Source: JAKPQD01 sp029572965 (lineage in GTDB: Bacteria; Bacteroidota; Bacteroidia; Bacteroidales; DTGW01). Taken from it: DNA of 56,242 nucleotides. A program made the translations under genes and the position numbers. This document shows, piece by piece, positions 1 to 8,827 of the stretch. Each line of letters starts with the position of its first letter. Position 1 is the stretch's first letter. The stretch is from the NCBI GenBank assembly GCA_035374585.1, contig DAOSPF010000013.1, positions 1-56,242 on the forward strand, given 5' to 3'. The notes beneath the pieces were generated by a model. It was not told where the DNA came from and searched no databases. It saw only the letters and a list, made by a program, of their open reading frames with translations.

Positions 1-50
1 TTAGCAAATTAGCAAATTAGCAAATTAGCAAATTAGCAAATTAGCAAATT
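1..50. repeat. 8-bp tandem repeat, unit TTAGCAAA, six copies
   Basis: Six perfect head-to-tail copies of TTAGCAAA start at the window edge, so the array may extend further left. There are no spacers, so this is a short satellite and not a CRISPR array. It lies downstream of the purM stop codon, in non-coding sequence. Confidence 0.9.
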
Positions 51-70
51 ATATTTCTTAGACATTCTCG

Positions 71-110
71 AATTTTCAAATTTTCAAATTTTCAAATTTT
101 CAAATTTTCT
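71..110. repeat. 8-bp tandem repeat, unit AATTTTCA, five copies
   Basis: Four perfect copies of AATTTTCA are followed by a fifth ending in T. The array abuts the 3' end of purM (stop at 113). It shares the 8-bp period, but not the sequence, of the array at 1-50. No function can be inferred. Confidence 0.9.
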
Positions 111-112
111 CA

Positions 113-1291
113 TTAGTATTCGAACTTTCCGTTTACCGTTTCCAGCGTAAGTTTTTTGCCTTGGTGTGCTTCGCATCGGCCTATAATCTTGGCTTCGATG
201 TTGAATTTTTCTGAAATGCTTATTATTTCTTTAGCTGTGGCTGCATCGGTGTAAAACTCCAAGCGGTGCCCCATGTTGAAGACTTTGTACATTTCTTTCC
301 AGTCTGTTTTGCTTTGTTGTTGGATGATTTCAAACAGCGGAGGTGTTGGGAAAAGGTTATCTTTTATTACATGCAGGTTATCTACAAAATGCATCACTTT
401 GGTTTGTGCTCCGCCTGAACAGTGCACCATGCCATGTATTGCAGGCCTGAGCTTGTCAAATACAGCCTTAACAACAGGCGCGTAAGTACGGGTAGGAGAG
501 AGTACAAGTTTGCCTACATTTACCCCTTCAACAGGCGAAGGGTCTGTAAGCTTATATTTTCCTGAATAAACCAAGTCATTAGGTACGGCAGCATCAAAAG
601 TTTCGGGGTAAAGCTTAGCCAGGTACTTTTCAAATACGTCATGACGGGCAGAAGTAAGCCCGTTACTTCCCATACCGCCGTTATATGAGGTTTCATAAGA
701 TGCAACGCCTGTAGAAGAAAGGCCAACAATTACATCTCCGGCTTTGATATTGGCATTGTCAATAACATCAGAGCGTTTCATGCGGCAGGTAACAGTACTG
801 TCAACAATGATGGTGCGTACAAGGTCGCCAACATCAGCAGTTTCTCCACCAGTAGGATACACGCCAATACCAACATTGCGCAGTTCAGCACAAAGCTCCT
901 CGGTACCCTGAATAATGGCCGATATTACTTCGCCCGGAATGAGTAGTTTGTTGCGTCCTATGGTAGATGAAACAAGGATATTGTCAGTAGCTCCAACACA
1001 CAGCAAGTCGTCAATGTTCATAATCAGGGCATCCTGAGCTATGCCTTTCCATACAGACAAGTCACCAGTTTCTCTCCAGTAGGCATAAGCTAGTGATGAC
1101 TTGGTACCAGCACCATCGGCATGCATGATGTTGCAATAAGCAGGGTCTCCACCGATAATGTCTGGTATTATTTTGCAAAAGGCTTTTGGATAAAGGCCTT
1201 TGTCAATATTTTTAATGGCCTGGTGCACTTCTTCTTTTCCGGAGGAAACACCTCGCATTTTGTATCTTGAGTTATCTTCCATTTGTGCCAT
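113..1291 (-). CDS. purM: Phosphoribosylformylglycinamidine cyclo-ligase (AIR synthase)
   Basis: Catalyses ATP-dependent ring closure of FGAM to aminoimidazole ribotide, step five of purine synthesis, in the cytoplasm. The 392-aa product opens with the PurM-type YKMRGV segment. It then has the substrate/ATP-loop motif DGAGTKS (about residues 59-65), a PTGGETADVGD stretch near 145, and the Gly-rich GLSSTGVASYE turn near 190. It is about 45 residues longer than the enterobacterial enzyme, as I recall for Bacteroidota homologues. The ATG at 1291 is supported by the early match to the family. The LolC/E-type permease gene lies upstream on the same strand with an 8-bp gap, so co-transcription is likely. 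Confident call. Confidence 0.93.
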   Translation of the reverse strand: MAQMEDNSRYKMRGVSSGKEEVHQAIKNIDKGLYPKAFCKIIPDIIGGDPAYCNIMHADGAGTKSSLAYAYWRETGDLSVWKGIAQDALIMNIDDLLCVGATDNILVSSTIGRNKLLIPGEVISAIIQGTEELCAELRNVGIGVYPTGGETADVGDLVRTIIVDSTVTCRMKRSDVIDNANIKAGDVIVGLSSTGVASYETSYNGGMGSNGLTSARHDVFEKYLAKLYPETFDAAVPNDLVYSGKYKLTDPSPVEGVNVGKLVLSPTRTYAPVVKAVFDKLRPAIHGMVHCSGGAQTKVMHFVDNLHVIKDNLFPTPPLFEIIQQQSKTDWKEMYKVFNMGHRLEFYTDAATAKEIISISEKFNIEAKIIGRCEAHQGKKLTLETVNGKFEY

Positions 1292-1299
1292 AATTTCTG

Positions 1300-2544
1300 C
1301 TATTTAAACCGGATAATCTCTGCCGGGCTGAAACGTGAAATAATTGATGATGGTATGATTAAAAATAACAATGTTGCTATGGCTACGCCAACGTTAAGCA
1401 ATACAATGTACCATGGGTCAAGCAAAATAGGGACATGGTCAATGTAATACGAGCTGGCATCGAGTTTTAAGAAACGGGTATATTGTTGTCCCAAACAAAT
1501 AGCAAGTCCTACGAGGTTTCCCCAGAACAATCCTTTGAAAAGGATAAACACAGATTCGAAAAGAAATATGCGCCTTATTTTTTTATTAGTAGAACCAAGG
1601 GCTTTGAGCAATCCAATGAGCTCGGTACGGTCGAGGATAAGGATAAGCAACCCGGCTATCATGTTAAAGCCGCATACTACAAGCATCAGGATGATGATAA
1701 TCATCACGTTGAGGTCTTGCAGGTTGACCCAGTCAAATATTTGCGGGTACTTTTGTTTAATGCTCAGTACTTGTAAGGCCTGACCGTTTTCCATAAAGCT
1801 GTAGCCCACAATGTCATTGACAACAACCGTCATTTTGTCGATGTCGTCAAATTTGTTTACAAAAACCTCAAAGCCTGAAATTTGGTCGTCTGTCCAGTTA
1901 TTCAACTTCTGTATATGCTTGATATCGCAGAGTACAATTATCTTGTCAAATTCTTCTACGCTGGTTTCGTATATTCCGGAGATAGTAAACACACGTACCC
2001 TTGGTGGGTCTTGGATAAAATACATGCTTATTTCGTCTCCTACTTTCAGCTTAAGCAGTTTGGCAATATATCTTGAAATGATTATTTCATTTGTTTTTTC
2101 GCTGTCTTTAACGGTAAAAGTCTTGCCTACTACCATATTTTGCCTGAAAAAGTCCCAACTGAAGTCAGGCGCAATGCCTTTTAATACAACGCCCTGGATG
2201 TCTGTTTCGGTTTTCAGGATTCCGGCTTTTGTGGCAAATTGTTGAACATGCTTTATGCCTTCAGCATTTTTCAGGTCAGCGATAAATTCTTGTTTGTTGC
2301 TTATGGGAGTAGTTTCGTAAGAGCTGTTGCTATCGTAGTTGAGGATTTGGATATGCGAGCCAAAACCGACCACCTTGTTGCGTATTTCGTTTTTGAAGCC
2401 TTGCAGGATGGCAATAGAAATAATCATCACAGCAATGCAAAGCGCTACGCCAAATATCGTGACATTGACAAGCGAACCGGAAATTTTTCGTTTCTTGTCA
2501 TTGCCTTTCAGTTGTCGTTTTGCTATGAAATATTCGAAACTCAA
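1300..2544 (-). CDS. ABC transporter permease, LolC/LolE (FtsX) family
   Basis: Probably the inner-membrane permease of a lipoprotein-releasing ABC transporter that passes outer-membrane lipoproteins to the periplasmic carrier. The 414-aa protein has the family plan: a short cytoplasmic N terminus, one TM helix at about residues 28-50, a large MacB-like periplasmic domain (about 55-270), then three TM helices packed in the last 140 residues (near 280-305, 325-350 and 375-400). The N terminus, with YFIAKR then KRKISG before TM1, is typical of Bacteroidota LolC/E. No ATPase partner is adjacent, which is common in this phylum. It is divergent from the NamZ-type gene and has a -7 promoter box at 2566-2574. 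Confidence 0.85.
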   Translation of the reverse strand: MSFEYFIAKRQLKGNDKKRKISGSLVNVTIFGVALCIAVMIISIAILQGFKNEIRNKVVGFGSHIQILNYDSNSSYETTPISNKQEFIADLKNAEGIKHVQQFATKAGILKTETDIQGVVLKGIAPDFSWDFFRQNMVVGKTFTVKDSEKTNEIIISRYIAKLLKLKVGDEISMYFIQDPPRVRVFTISGIYETSVEEFDKIIVLCDIKHIQKLNNWTDDQISGFEVFVNKFDDIDKMTVVVNDIVGYSFMENGQALQVLSIKQKYPQIFDWVNLQDLNVMIIIILMLVVCGFNMIAGLLILILDRTELIGLLKALGSTNKKIRRIFLFESVFILFKGLFWGNLVGLAICLGQQYTRFLKLDASSYYIDHVPILLDPWYIVLLNVGVAIATLLFLIIPSSIISRFSPAEIIRFK

Positions 2545-2565
2545 ATGCGTTTTTGTATAAGTTGC

Positions 2566-2574
2566 GCAAAGGTA
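2566..2574 (-). promoter_or_regulatory. Bacteroidota-type promoter -7 box (TACCTTTGC)
   Basis: On the minus strand the sequence TACCTTTGC matches the Bacteroidota -7 consensus TAnnTTTG. It lies 22 bases upstream of the LolC/E-family start codon. No good -33 TTTG was found at the usual 19-21 nt spacing. Confidence 0.5.
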
Positions 2575-2625
2575 GCAAAACCAATGGTCTATTTTAATAT
2601 TTTTGTTCCTTCAATTTTTAAAAGC

Positions 2626-3768
2626 ATGATTTTTAGAATATTATTCGCCTGGGTCTTGTTTTGTTTTTTTCAGTTGTTGCCAAGTCAGGTCATAGAGCCG
2701 GGTGCTTGGCAGATTTCTGATTATTTGCCCATGTTGAAAGAAAAAAAAGTTGGTTTGGTGGCCAATCATACCTCAGTAGTGAAGGATGCCCATTTATTAG
2801 ATACTTTGTTGTCCTTGAAAATAGATGTTTCCAGGGTATTTGCCCCCGAACATGGCTTCAGGGGTGAGACTGAGGCTGGTGAGAGAGTGAAAAATGAAGT
2901 GGATGCCAAGACCGGGATAAAGGTTGTAAGCCTGTATGGCAGGCATTATAAGCCTACTAAACAAGATATGGATAAGCTGGATATTGTGGTGTTTGATATT
3001 CAGGATGTAGGCGTTCGCTGTTATACATATTTGTCCACCTTGCATTATGTAATGGAAGCGTGTGCCCGATATAACAAGCAATTGATAGTGCTTGACCGTC
3101 CTAATCCCAATAGTTTTTATGTTGACGGGCCAGTGTTAGAGCTAAAATATAAGTCATTTGTTGGGTTGCATCCGGTACCTCTCGTATATGGTATGACCAT
3201 AGGCGAGTATGCTATGATGATTAACGGTGAAGGCTGGTTGCCAGAAGCTTTGAAATGTCAGCTTACTGTTGTTCCCTGTAAAAACTATACACATGCTGAT
3301 AAGTATATTTTGCCAATTAAGCCATCACCCAATCTGCCTAATATGCAGGCGATATATCTTTACCCATCGTTGGTGCTGTTTGAAGGAACCTGCTTTAATG
3401 TTGGCCGTGGAACTGATTTCCCTTTTCAAACATACGGACACCCTCAGTTTGAATTGAAAAACTTTTCATACACCCCGCGTTGCAAGAAAGGGACAATGAC
3501 TCTGCATTGTGATACCTTATGTTATGGGGAAGATTTGAGAAATGTTTCCTGTAAGGGCTTTACTCTCGACTATGTAATAAATGCATATAATCGTTACCCT
3601 TATAAACAGGAATTTTTCAATCGTTTTTTTGCCAATCTTACTGGAAATACGTGGGTTAAAGAACAGGTTGTTAATGGAAAAGAAGTAAGCGAAATTCAAA
3701 AAATGTGGAAAAAAGATCTCGTTTTTTTTAAAGATTCTGTCAGGGTTAAATATTTGATATACAAGTAA
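2626..3768 (+). CDS. Exo-beta-N-acetylmuramidase NamZ family protein (DUF1343)
   Basis: Likely removes terminal MurNAc from peptidoglycan fragments, in cell-wall recycling in the periplasm. I place the start at ATG 2626, which gives 380 aa with an N-terminal hydrophobic signal (about residues 1-19). The open frame extends upstream to 2239 but only as antisense to the permease gene. Family signatures are KVGLVANHTS near residue 45, APEHGFRGE near 78, VVFDIQDVGVRCYTY near 125, the LDRPNPN turn near 160, and PSPNLP in the C-terminal half. The next gene is the lytic transglycosylase mltF on the same strand, which fits a shared wall-turnover role. NamZ activity is known for characterised members; here it is inferred from family membership. 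Confidence 0.85.
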   Translation: MIFRILFAWVLFCFFQLLPSQVIEPGAWQISDYLPMLKEKKVGLVANHTSVVKDAHLLDTLLSLKIDVSRVFAPEHGFRGETEAGERVKNEVDAKTGIKVVSLYGRHYKPTKQDMDKLDIVVFDIQDVGVRCYTYLSTLHYVMEACARYNKQLIVLDRPNPNSFYVDGPVLELKYKSFVGLHPVPLVYGMTIGEYAMMINGEGWLPEALKCQLTVVPCKNYTHADKYILPIKPSPNLPNMQAIYLYPSLVLFEGTCFNVGRGTDFPFQTYGHPQFELKNFSYTPRCKKGTMTLHCDTLCYGEDLRNVSCKGFTLDYVINAYNRYPYKQEFFNRFFANLTGNTWVKEQVVNGKEVSEIQKMWKKDLVFFKDSVRVKYLIYK

Positions 3769-3849
3769 AAAAGCTGATTTTTGCCATTTTTTTCATCCTC
3801 GAAAAAGAATTGTTAGTCAAAATTAACTTTATCGGCATGATTTTTGAAA

Positions 3850-3858
3850 TACTTTTGC
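3850..3858 (+). promoter_or_regulatory. Promoter -7 box (TACTTTTGC) of mltF
   Basis: TACTTTTGC fits TAnnTTTGC exactly, with a weak TTTA in place of the -33 TTTG at 3828-3831. If it is used, transcription starts near 3865. That rules out the TTG at 3844 as the mltF start and favours the TTG at 3880. Confidence 0.5.
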
Positions 3859-3879
3859 GCTTTCAAAAATTTAAATGTT

Positions 3880-5265
3880 TTGATAAGAAAAAAACTTTAC
3901 TTTTTAGTACTGGTGCCCTTGTTGTTCAGCACCTGTAACTTCAACCGAAACAACCTGGCTACAGAAGCCGATCTTCCCGAGATTCAAAAACGGGGGCGAA
4001 TAGTAGCACTCACCAACTACAATACCTCAGATTACTTTGTTTACAATGGCAACCCAATGGGTTTTCAGTTTGAGTTGTTGAGGCAGTTTGCTGAGTATTC
4101 GGGTTACCAGTTAGATATTGTTGTTAGCAACAATATGGCAGATGCTATGCAGATGCTTATTGACGGGAAGTGCGATATTATTGCCCAAAACATTGCCCCT
4201 ACGCCTGAACATTTGTTGTATGCCTCGTTTACGTTTCCTATATTGCAGGGAAAGCAGGTGCTTGTGCAACAAAACAAAAGTGAGTCGCCGGGGCGCTATA
4301 TTTCAGACCTGAACCAGCTGAAAAACAAAACAGTTATTGTATCATCTGGAACTGCCTTTGCTCAAAGATTAAAAAACCTTGAAACAGAGATAGCCGGTAA
4401 AATAGATGTCGTAGAAGTGCCTGAAGATGAAGAACAGCTTATTAGGTTTGTCGCAGGTGGCGAAATTGACTATACCGTGTGCGATGAATATACTGCAAGG
4501 CTCAATAAACAATATTTCCCAAAGCTTGATATTAATGTAGAGGTGAGTATTCCTCAAAATATGTCGTGGGCTGTGCGCAATAACTCGCCCAAATTATTGG
4601 AATTGCTAAACCGCTTTATTGAAGCAGAAAAGAAGACTTCCCGTATTGCTGTGTTATATAATAAGTATTATCAAAACCAGTGGGCGCAAGGGATGGTCAA
4701 TAGCAAGTATTTTGTATTGAACTCCGGACAACTTTCGCCTTACGACGAGCTGCTGATGAGTTGTAGCGCTGAGCTTCAATGGGATTGGCGATTGCTGGCT
4801 GCCATTATTTATAAGGAGTCGCAGTTTATTCCCAATATAAAATCCCACAGGGGGGCGGTTGGGCTAATGCAATTAATGCCCTCTACTGCAGGCTTGATGG
4901 GTTATGATTCTACTCAGGTTGAAGACCCTTCAAAAAATATTATTATAGGGGTTAAATATCTTAAGTGGCTTGACAATAAGATATCTTCATTAATCCCAGT
5001 CAAAGAAGAACGTATTAAGTTTGTATTAGCTGCATATAATATTGGGTTGGGCCATATTTTTGATGCTATTGAACTGGCTAAAAAGTATAAAAAGGATGCA
5101 ACCAAATGGGATACAGTGAAAGATTTTTTGTTAAACAAGGCTATGCCTGAGTATTACCGTGATGCCGTAGTGAAATTTGGCCCTTGTGTTGGAAAGCAGA
5201 CTGTTACTTATGTATCTGAAGTATTAAGCTGTTATTCACATTACAAAAACCTTACACCACAGTAA
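3880..5265 (+). CDS. mltF: Membrane-bound lytic murein transglycosylase F
   Basis: Cleaves the MurNAc-GlcNAc bond of peptidoglycan to leave 1,6-anhydro-MurNAc, anchored in a membrane facing the periplasm. From the TTG at 3880 the product is 461 aa and begins with a lipoprotein signal ending in the lipobox LFSTC. A solute-binding-protein-like domain follows (about 25-265). The C-terminal SLT domain (about 290-440) has the catalytic-Glu motif YKESQF, the GLMQLMP motif and AAYNIG. No in-frame ATG exists near the N terminus, so a TTG start must be assumed; a TTG at 3844 is also open but falls inside the likely promoter. The gene follows the NamZ-type gene on the same strand, and its 3' end faces the DUF5723 gene with a 5-bp gap. 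Confidence 0.88.
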   Translation: MIRKKLYFLVLVPLLFSTCNFNRNNLATEADLPEIQKRGRIVALTNYNTSDYFVYNGNPMGFQFELLRQFAEYSGYQLDIVVSNNMADAMQMLIDGKCDIIAQNIAPTPEHLLYASFTFPILQGKQVLVQQNKSESPGRYISDLNQLKNKTVIVSSGTAFAQRLKNLETEIAGKIDVVEVPEDEEQLIRFVAGGEIDYTVCDEYTARLNKQYFPKLDINVEVSIPQNMSWAVRNNSPKLLELLNRFIEAEKKTSRIAVLYNKYYQNQWAQGMVNSKYFVLNSGQLSPYDELLMSCSAELQWDWRLLAAIIYKESQFIPNIKSHRGAVGLMQLMPSTAGLMGYDSTQVEDPSKNIIIGVKYLKWLDNKISSLIPVKEERIKFVLAAYNIGLGHIFDAIELAKKYKKDATKWDTVKDFLLNKAMPEYYRDAVVKFGPCVGKQTVTYVSEVLSCYSHYKNLTPQ

Positions 5266-5270
5266 ATATG

Positions 5271-6728
5271 CTACTTCCCATTCTTGCTTTTTAATTCTTC
5301 CAGTCTTTGCTTTTTCTTTAGCGTGTTGCTATAAGCACTACAGGCTGCAGAACTTGAACCTTTTGATTTTCCGGACGAGCAACCAAACAAGAGGTTGAAG
5401 CCAAAGCGGAGGTTGACAAACTTTGTAGATTTCCATTTTATCATACCATAAACATTGTCTGCAATGGCGTAAAAGCCAAATGTAGGGGTGCGGGCGCTGA
5501 TACCAGCCCCGAGATTCATCAAAGTGCCGCGCGTAAACGTCCAGCTCAGGCTCCCGGCCAGAAAGTTTTTGTATTTTGCATTAATGGCTGGGCTTATTCC
5601 TTGCAATATTTTCCCATGATAATATTCGGAGCGGTATGTGAGGCTGGCATTTGCCCAATCATTCAAATCATAAGAAGCTCCGAGGTATAACTTGGGTGTA
5701 AGGAAGGTAAAATAAGATGATTGAGAAGTTGAATAGCTATAAGCATCTTGTGCAGCATTGACTACTGAATCGAGGTTGTTGAATGTTCCTGTTAAAGGGT
5801 CGTATTGAATGCCATTGAAATTATAACTACCACTAATGTCAACTTGTGCAGGTGAATAACGCCAGTAAATACCCCCAATATCAAGCAAACTGGCTGCTAC
5901 AGTTGTGTTATCGTCCAGTTGGTAAAGCGTGCCAAAGTCAAACGAGATGCCCGGGTTTTGCCGGTTGAGAAGCAAAGATACAATGCTTGCATCTACAAGT
6001 TCTATGGACGTTGGCTGATTTTGGGCATCGGTAGTAATTACAAACGGAGATGCTTTAATAAGATAATGCCCTGAAGCGCTTAGTTGCAAAGAGTCTGATG
6101 TAGTGGTCAGCGCTAGATCCTTTTTTCGTGTTTGAATGTTCACTTTGCCAAACAGCAACTTGGCATGAATGCCCAAAGTCCATTGGTTGTCAATTTTTTT
6201 TGAAGCGCCAATGCCCCATTCACGATAATATATGCCATGTAAGGCTGTCCCCCCAACATCAAATGTTTCGCCTATATGCGGTGCATTGCCTTGCAGGGTA
6301 AGGCTTATGAGGTTACCGGAATAGTTCAACCCTACGTCTATTTTATCCTGAAGGTGAAAGTTGAAGTAGATGTCTTTGTAAAAAAATCCAAAGTGGATAA
6401 GGCTTATTTGCGTTTCAAGGCGTATGTTTTCCAAATCTCCTGAGGCATTGATAAGGTAATCAGGTTTGAAAACACTGTTCCCGGACTGGTTGGTAGTGAT
6501 GATATCTTTGTATCTAAATAAGGTATTGGAATATCCAACATGGATTGACGACAAAGCCGGGATACCAACATAGACTTTACAAGGGATTTGTACTGCCGGG
6601 TTTAGTATATTGGCTTGTGGTAAGGTGTGCATAAAGTAAAGCGTATAGTTGTCCTGTGCTTTCGCCTGAAATACGGTTAAAAGCATGAACATAATAAAGA
6701 TGCTATGTTTAGCCTTTATTGTTATCAT
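5271..6728 (-). CDS. DUF5723 family outer-membrane beta-barrel protein
   Basis: Function unknown. The 485-aa product has a signal peptide (cleavage near AKAQ, residue 25), then the family opening TLYFMHTLPQANILNPA and a long series of amphipathic beta strands typical of a PorP/barrel-like outer-membrane protein. A Ser/Cys-rich tail and a Lys-rich C terminus follow. Its start overlaps the upstream lipoprotein reading frame by 4 bp (ATGA), so translation is coupled. A paralogue with the same opening (TLYFMDRVPQASMMNPA) lies at 54422-55840, also directly after a lipoprotein gene. The pair probably forms a lipoprotein-barrel unit, but the substrate is not visible. Confidence 0.75.
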   Translation of the reverse strand: MITIKAKHSIFIMFMLLTVFQAKAQDNYTLYFMHTLPQANILNPAVQIPCKVYVGIPALSSIHVGYSNTLFRYKDIITTNQSGNSVFKPDYLINASGDLENIRLETQISLIHFGFFYKDIYFNFHLQDKIDVGLNYSGNLISLTLQGNAPHIGETFDVGGTALHGIYYREWGIGASKKIDNQWTLGIHAKLLFGKVNIQTRKKDLALTTTSDSLQLSASGHYLIKASPFVITTDAQNQPTSIELVDASIVSLLLNRQNPGISFDFGTLYQLDDNTTVAASLLDIGGIYWRYSPAQVDISGSYNFNGIQYDPLTGTFNNLDSVVNAAQDAYSYSTSQSSYFTFLTPKLYLGASYDLNDWANASLTYRSEYYHGKILQGISPAINAKYKNFLAGSLSWTFTRGTLMNLGAGISARTPTFGFYAIADNVYGMIKWKSTKFVNLRFGFNLLFGCSSGKSKGSSSAACSAYSNTLKKKQRLEELKSKNGK

Positions 6729-7364
6729 TCGCTTATCAGGTAGTCAAATTCTATGATTACAGCGATATACAAATTCACCTTGTATGTTTCATAATACTTG
6801 TATTGCTCGTTCTTTTTTATCTGGTTGTTGACTGCACAGTACAGATGAATGTATTGTGCTTTAAGCCATGAGTCTATCTGTTGTTTGTCGAGGGTTATGT
6901 CTGTTCTGTTTTTAGCTTCTTCCTTAATGGTAAGGTCTTCATTGTATTGGGCTGCATCAATGTCTATTTTTGATAAGAAGCTTGAACCCAGGGTGCTTTG
7001 ATTGTTTGATGTGTCAAGGGTTACAAATAGTGCCGCATTGGCCGGGAATTGGTTAGAGCTGAAAATACGCAGGGTCAGTGATTTTATATATTTGTTGTTT
7101 TGGTCGAATTTAAAAATGTCAATGGGTACGTTGTCTCCCATATATTATGGTGTCTGGTATTTGCAGGTATTCGGGGTGTTCTTTCCATGCCTCAGGCATA
7201 TTTATCCCCATAATCTTTAGGTTTAAATACGTATTGCCAAGTGGAAAAGCCCATGTTCCCTGATATTGGTGCTCAGTTTTGAGGCCAGAGAGGTCATCAG
7301 GTTCATCACATGCTGCAAATGCAAACATGATAAAAGCAATAAAAAATAGGGGTATTTTTTTCAT
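6725..7364 (-). pseudogene. Lipoprotein gene with an apparent 1-bp frameshift
   Basis: The first frame (7364 to 7119) starts with a lipoprotein signal (lipobox FAAC, then DEPDDLSG) and a WAFPLGNTYLNL segment. It runs into a stop after about 80 residues. A second frame (7141 to 6725) continues with GDNVPIDIFKF and further beta-rich sequence up to the coupled start of the DUF5723 gene. Removing one G from the GGG at about 7136-7138 joins the frames smoothly as DTIIYGDNVPID. That gives one lipoprotein of about 217 residues. The AFPLGNT segment resembles AFPIGST in the lipoprotein at 52703-54397. It may be a true pseudogene, a sequencing error in a G run, or two coupled small genes; the first two seem likelier. 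Confidence 0.65.
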
Positions 7365-7662
7365 GGCGTTGCTTTTGTTTTTATAAATATACGAATAAAG
7401 AGCATATTGATAAACGCTCAAAGAGGTGAAATAGTTCGTGAGATGGTTTTTGTAGAAAAATAACTTGTTGAGAGTTTTATAGTTATTTAGTTGCTATATA
7501 TATGTAGAACTGGGTAAACATATCATAAATAAAGCTATGTCATTGATATATCAGTGCTACATGCCTCTTTTGATTATATCTGAACAAGTAATTTGTTTTT
7601 GTTATTTGAGGGATAACAATAAATGATGTGTCTCATGGTAAACTTAGAAATTAAAATTTATT

Positions 7663-8706
7663 ATGATGAAACACATTTATTCCTTAATCGCAGGTTTTAT
7701 CCTGTTTAGTGCCAATTTGTATTCTTGCACAGTCTTTTCGGTCAGTAATGCTGATACAGCTTTGTTTGGTAATAGTGAAGCCTGGTTGCCGGGTTCAAAA
7801 ACCCGTTATTGGGTTATTCCGGCCAGTGACAATAGTTTCGGCAGAATTTGTTTCGGTTATCAAGGCGAAGCTTTGGCCCAAGGAGGCATGAACGAAGCAG
7901 GCCTGGCGTTTGATTGGGTTGCCAGTCTTGAATCTTCGGGTTATGAACTGAATGACACTCTTATTACGCTTGAAACCAGTTTGTCCGAAAAAATACTGGC
8001 TGAGGCTTCTACAGTTGATGAGGCCATTAAGTATTATGAAAAATATAACGAACCTTACTTTTCTAATGCTCAAATACTGCTTGCTGATAAAAATGGTGAT
8101 GCAGCAATAGTTGGATGGCAAAATGGTAAACTTAAGGTTGAAAAGAAGAATGGCAAGGCTATTGTCTTAGGATATGAAGATACAGTAGCTTTTAATTTTC
8201 TCAAAAATATTGAGCCAATTAATCCTCAAAATTGTGCCACAATCCTGGCTAAAGTACTTCAAAGAGGTATCATTGCTACATGTTATTCAAATATATTCAA
8301 TTTAAAGACAGGAGAAATAAATGTGTATAATTTTCTGGAAACGAGCAATTCTATAAGGCTCAACCTCAAAGAAGAACTTGCAAAAGGTGCACATTCTGTC
8401 AATCTCAATGAGGCATTGTCTTCAGTGAAAATAAAAGTTGCAGAGGCTAATGATACTAAGAACAAGGTTTATCCTACTATATGTAAGGATAGTTTTACAC
8501 TGGAAATGAGGGATGTCAATGGTAAAATTCTCGATGTTTTTATTATTGATATGTTTGGCCGAAAACAAATGCATTTCATTGAGAATGTGGTTGGCAGTAA
8601 TGTTTTTACTAAAACATTTCATATTAGCAATCTCAAAGAAGGCAATTATTTAGTTATTGTCTATGATGGAATGAATCAAAGCCAGTATAAGGTAGTGAAG
8701 TATTAA
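7663..8706 (+). CDS. Linear amide C-N hydrolase (Ntn fold, choloylglycine/C45-like) with T9SS-type tail
   Basis: Predicted N-terminal-nucleophile amidase acting on linear amides, exported. The 347-aa precursor has a signal peptide whose cleavage before CTVFS (Cys22 from the first Met) would expose the nucleophile Cys. Family-like segments are GNSEAW (about 35-40) and GGMNEAGLAFDW (about 74-85). Residues about 275-347 form a separate beta-rich domain ending KYLVIVYDG-like and QYKVVKY, resembling a type A T9SS sorting domain. The two ATGs at 7663 and 7666 are equivalent. The gene stands alone, with 240 bp of upstream sequence in which I see no clear promoter. The substrate is unknown. Confidence 0.7.
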   Translation: MMKHIYSLIAGFILFSANLYSCTVFSVSNADTALFGNSEAWLPGSKTRYWVIPASDNSFGRICFGYQGEALAQGGMNEAGLAFDWVASLESSGYELNDTLITLETSLSEKILAEASTVDEAIKYYEKYNEPYFSNAQILLADKNGDAAIVGWQNGKLKVEKKNGKAIVLGYEDTVAFNFLKNIEPINPQNCATILAKVLQRGIIATCYSNIFNLKTGEINVYNFLETSNSIRLNLKEELAKGAHSVNLNEALSSVKIKVAEANDTKNKVYPTICKDSFTLEMRDVNGKILDVFIIDMFGRKQMHFIENVVGSNVFTKTFHISNLKEGNYLVIVYDGMNQSQYKVVKY

Positions 8707-8827
8707 TCATTTTTTTATTAAGAAAACTGTATCGCAAAACTTCTTTTTGTAAAAGTCAAAGTCGTCTTTTACATTTGTTGGAAATAATTTTTATCAGATA
8801 AAGCCCTTCTTTGTTATTTCTCTGGTT

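Noticed and set aside
1..110. Possible CRISPR array
   Set aside because: The repeats are 8 bp and directly tandem with no spacers, and there are no cas genes.
2239..2625. Upstream extension of the NamZ-type gene
   Set aside because: This stretch is antisense to the permease gene. The signal peptide begins at the ATG at 2626.
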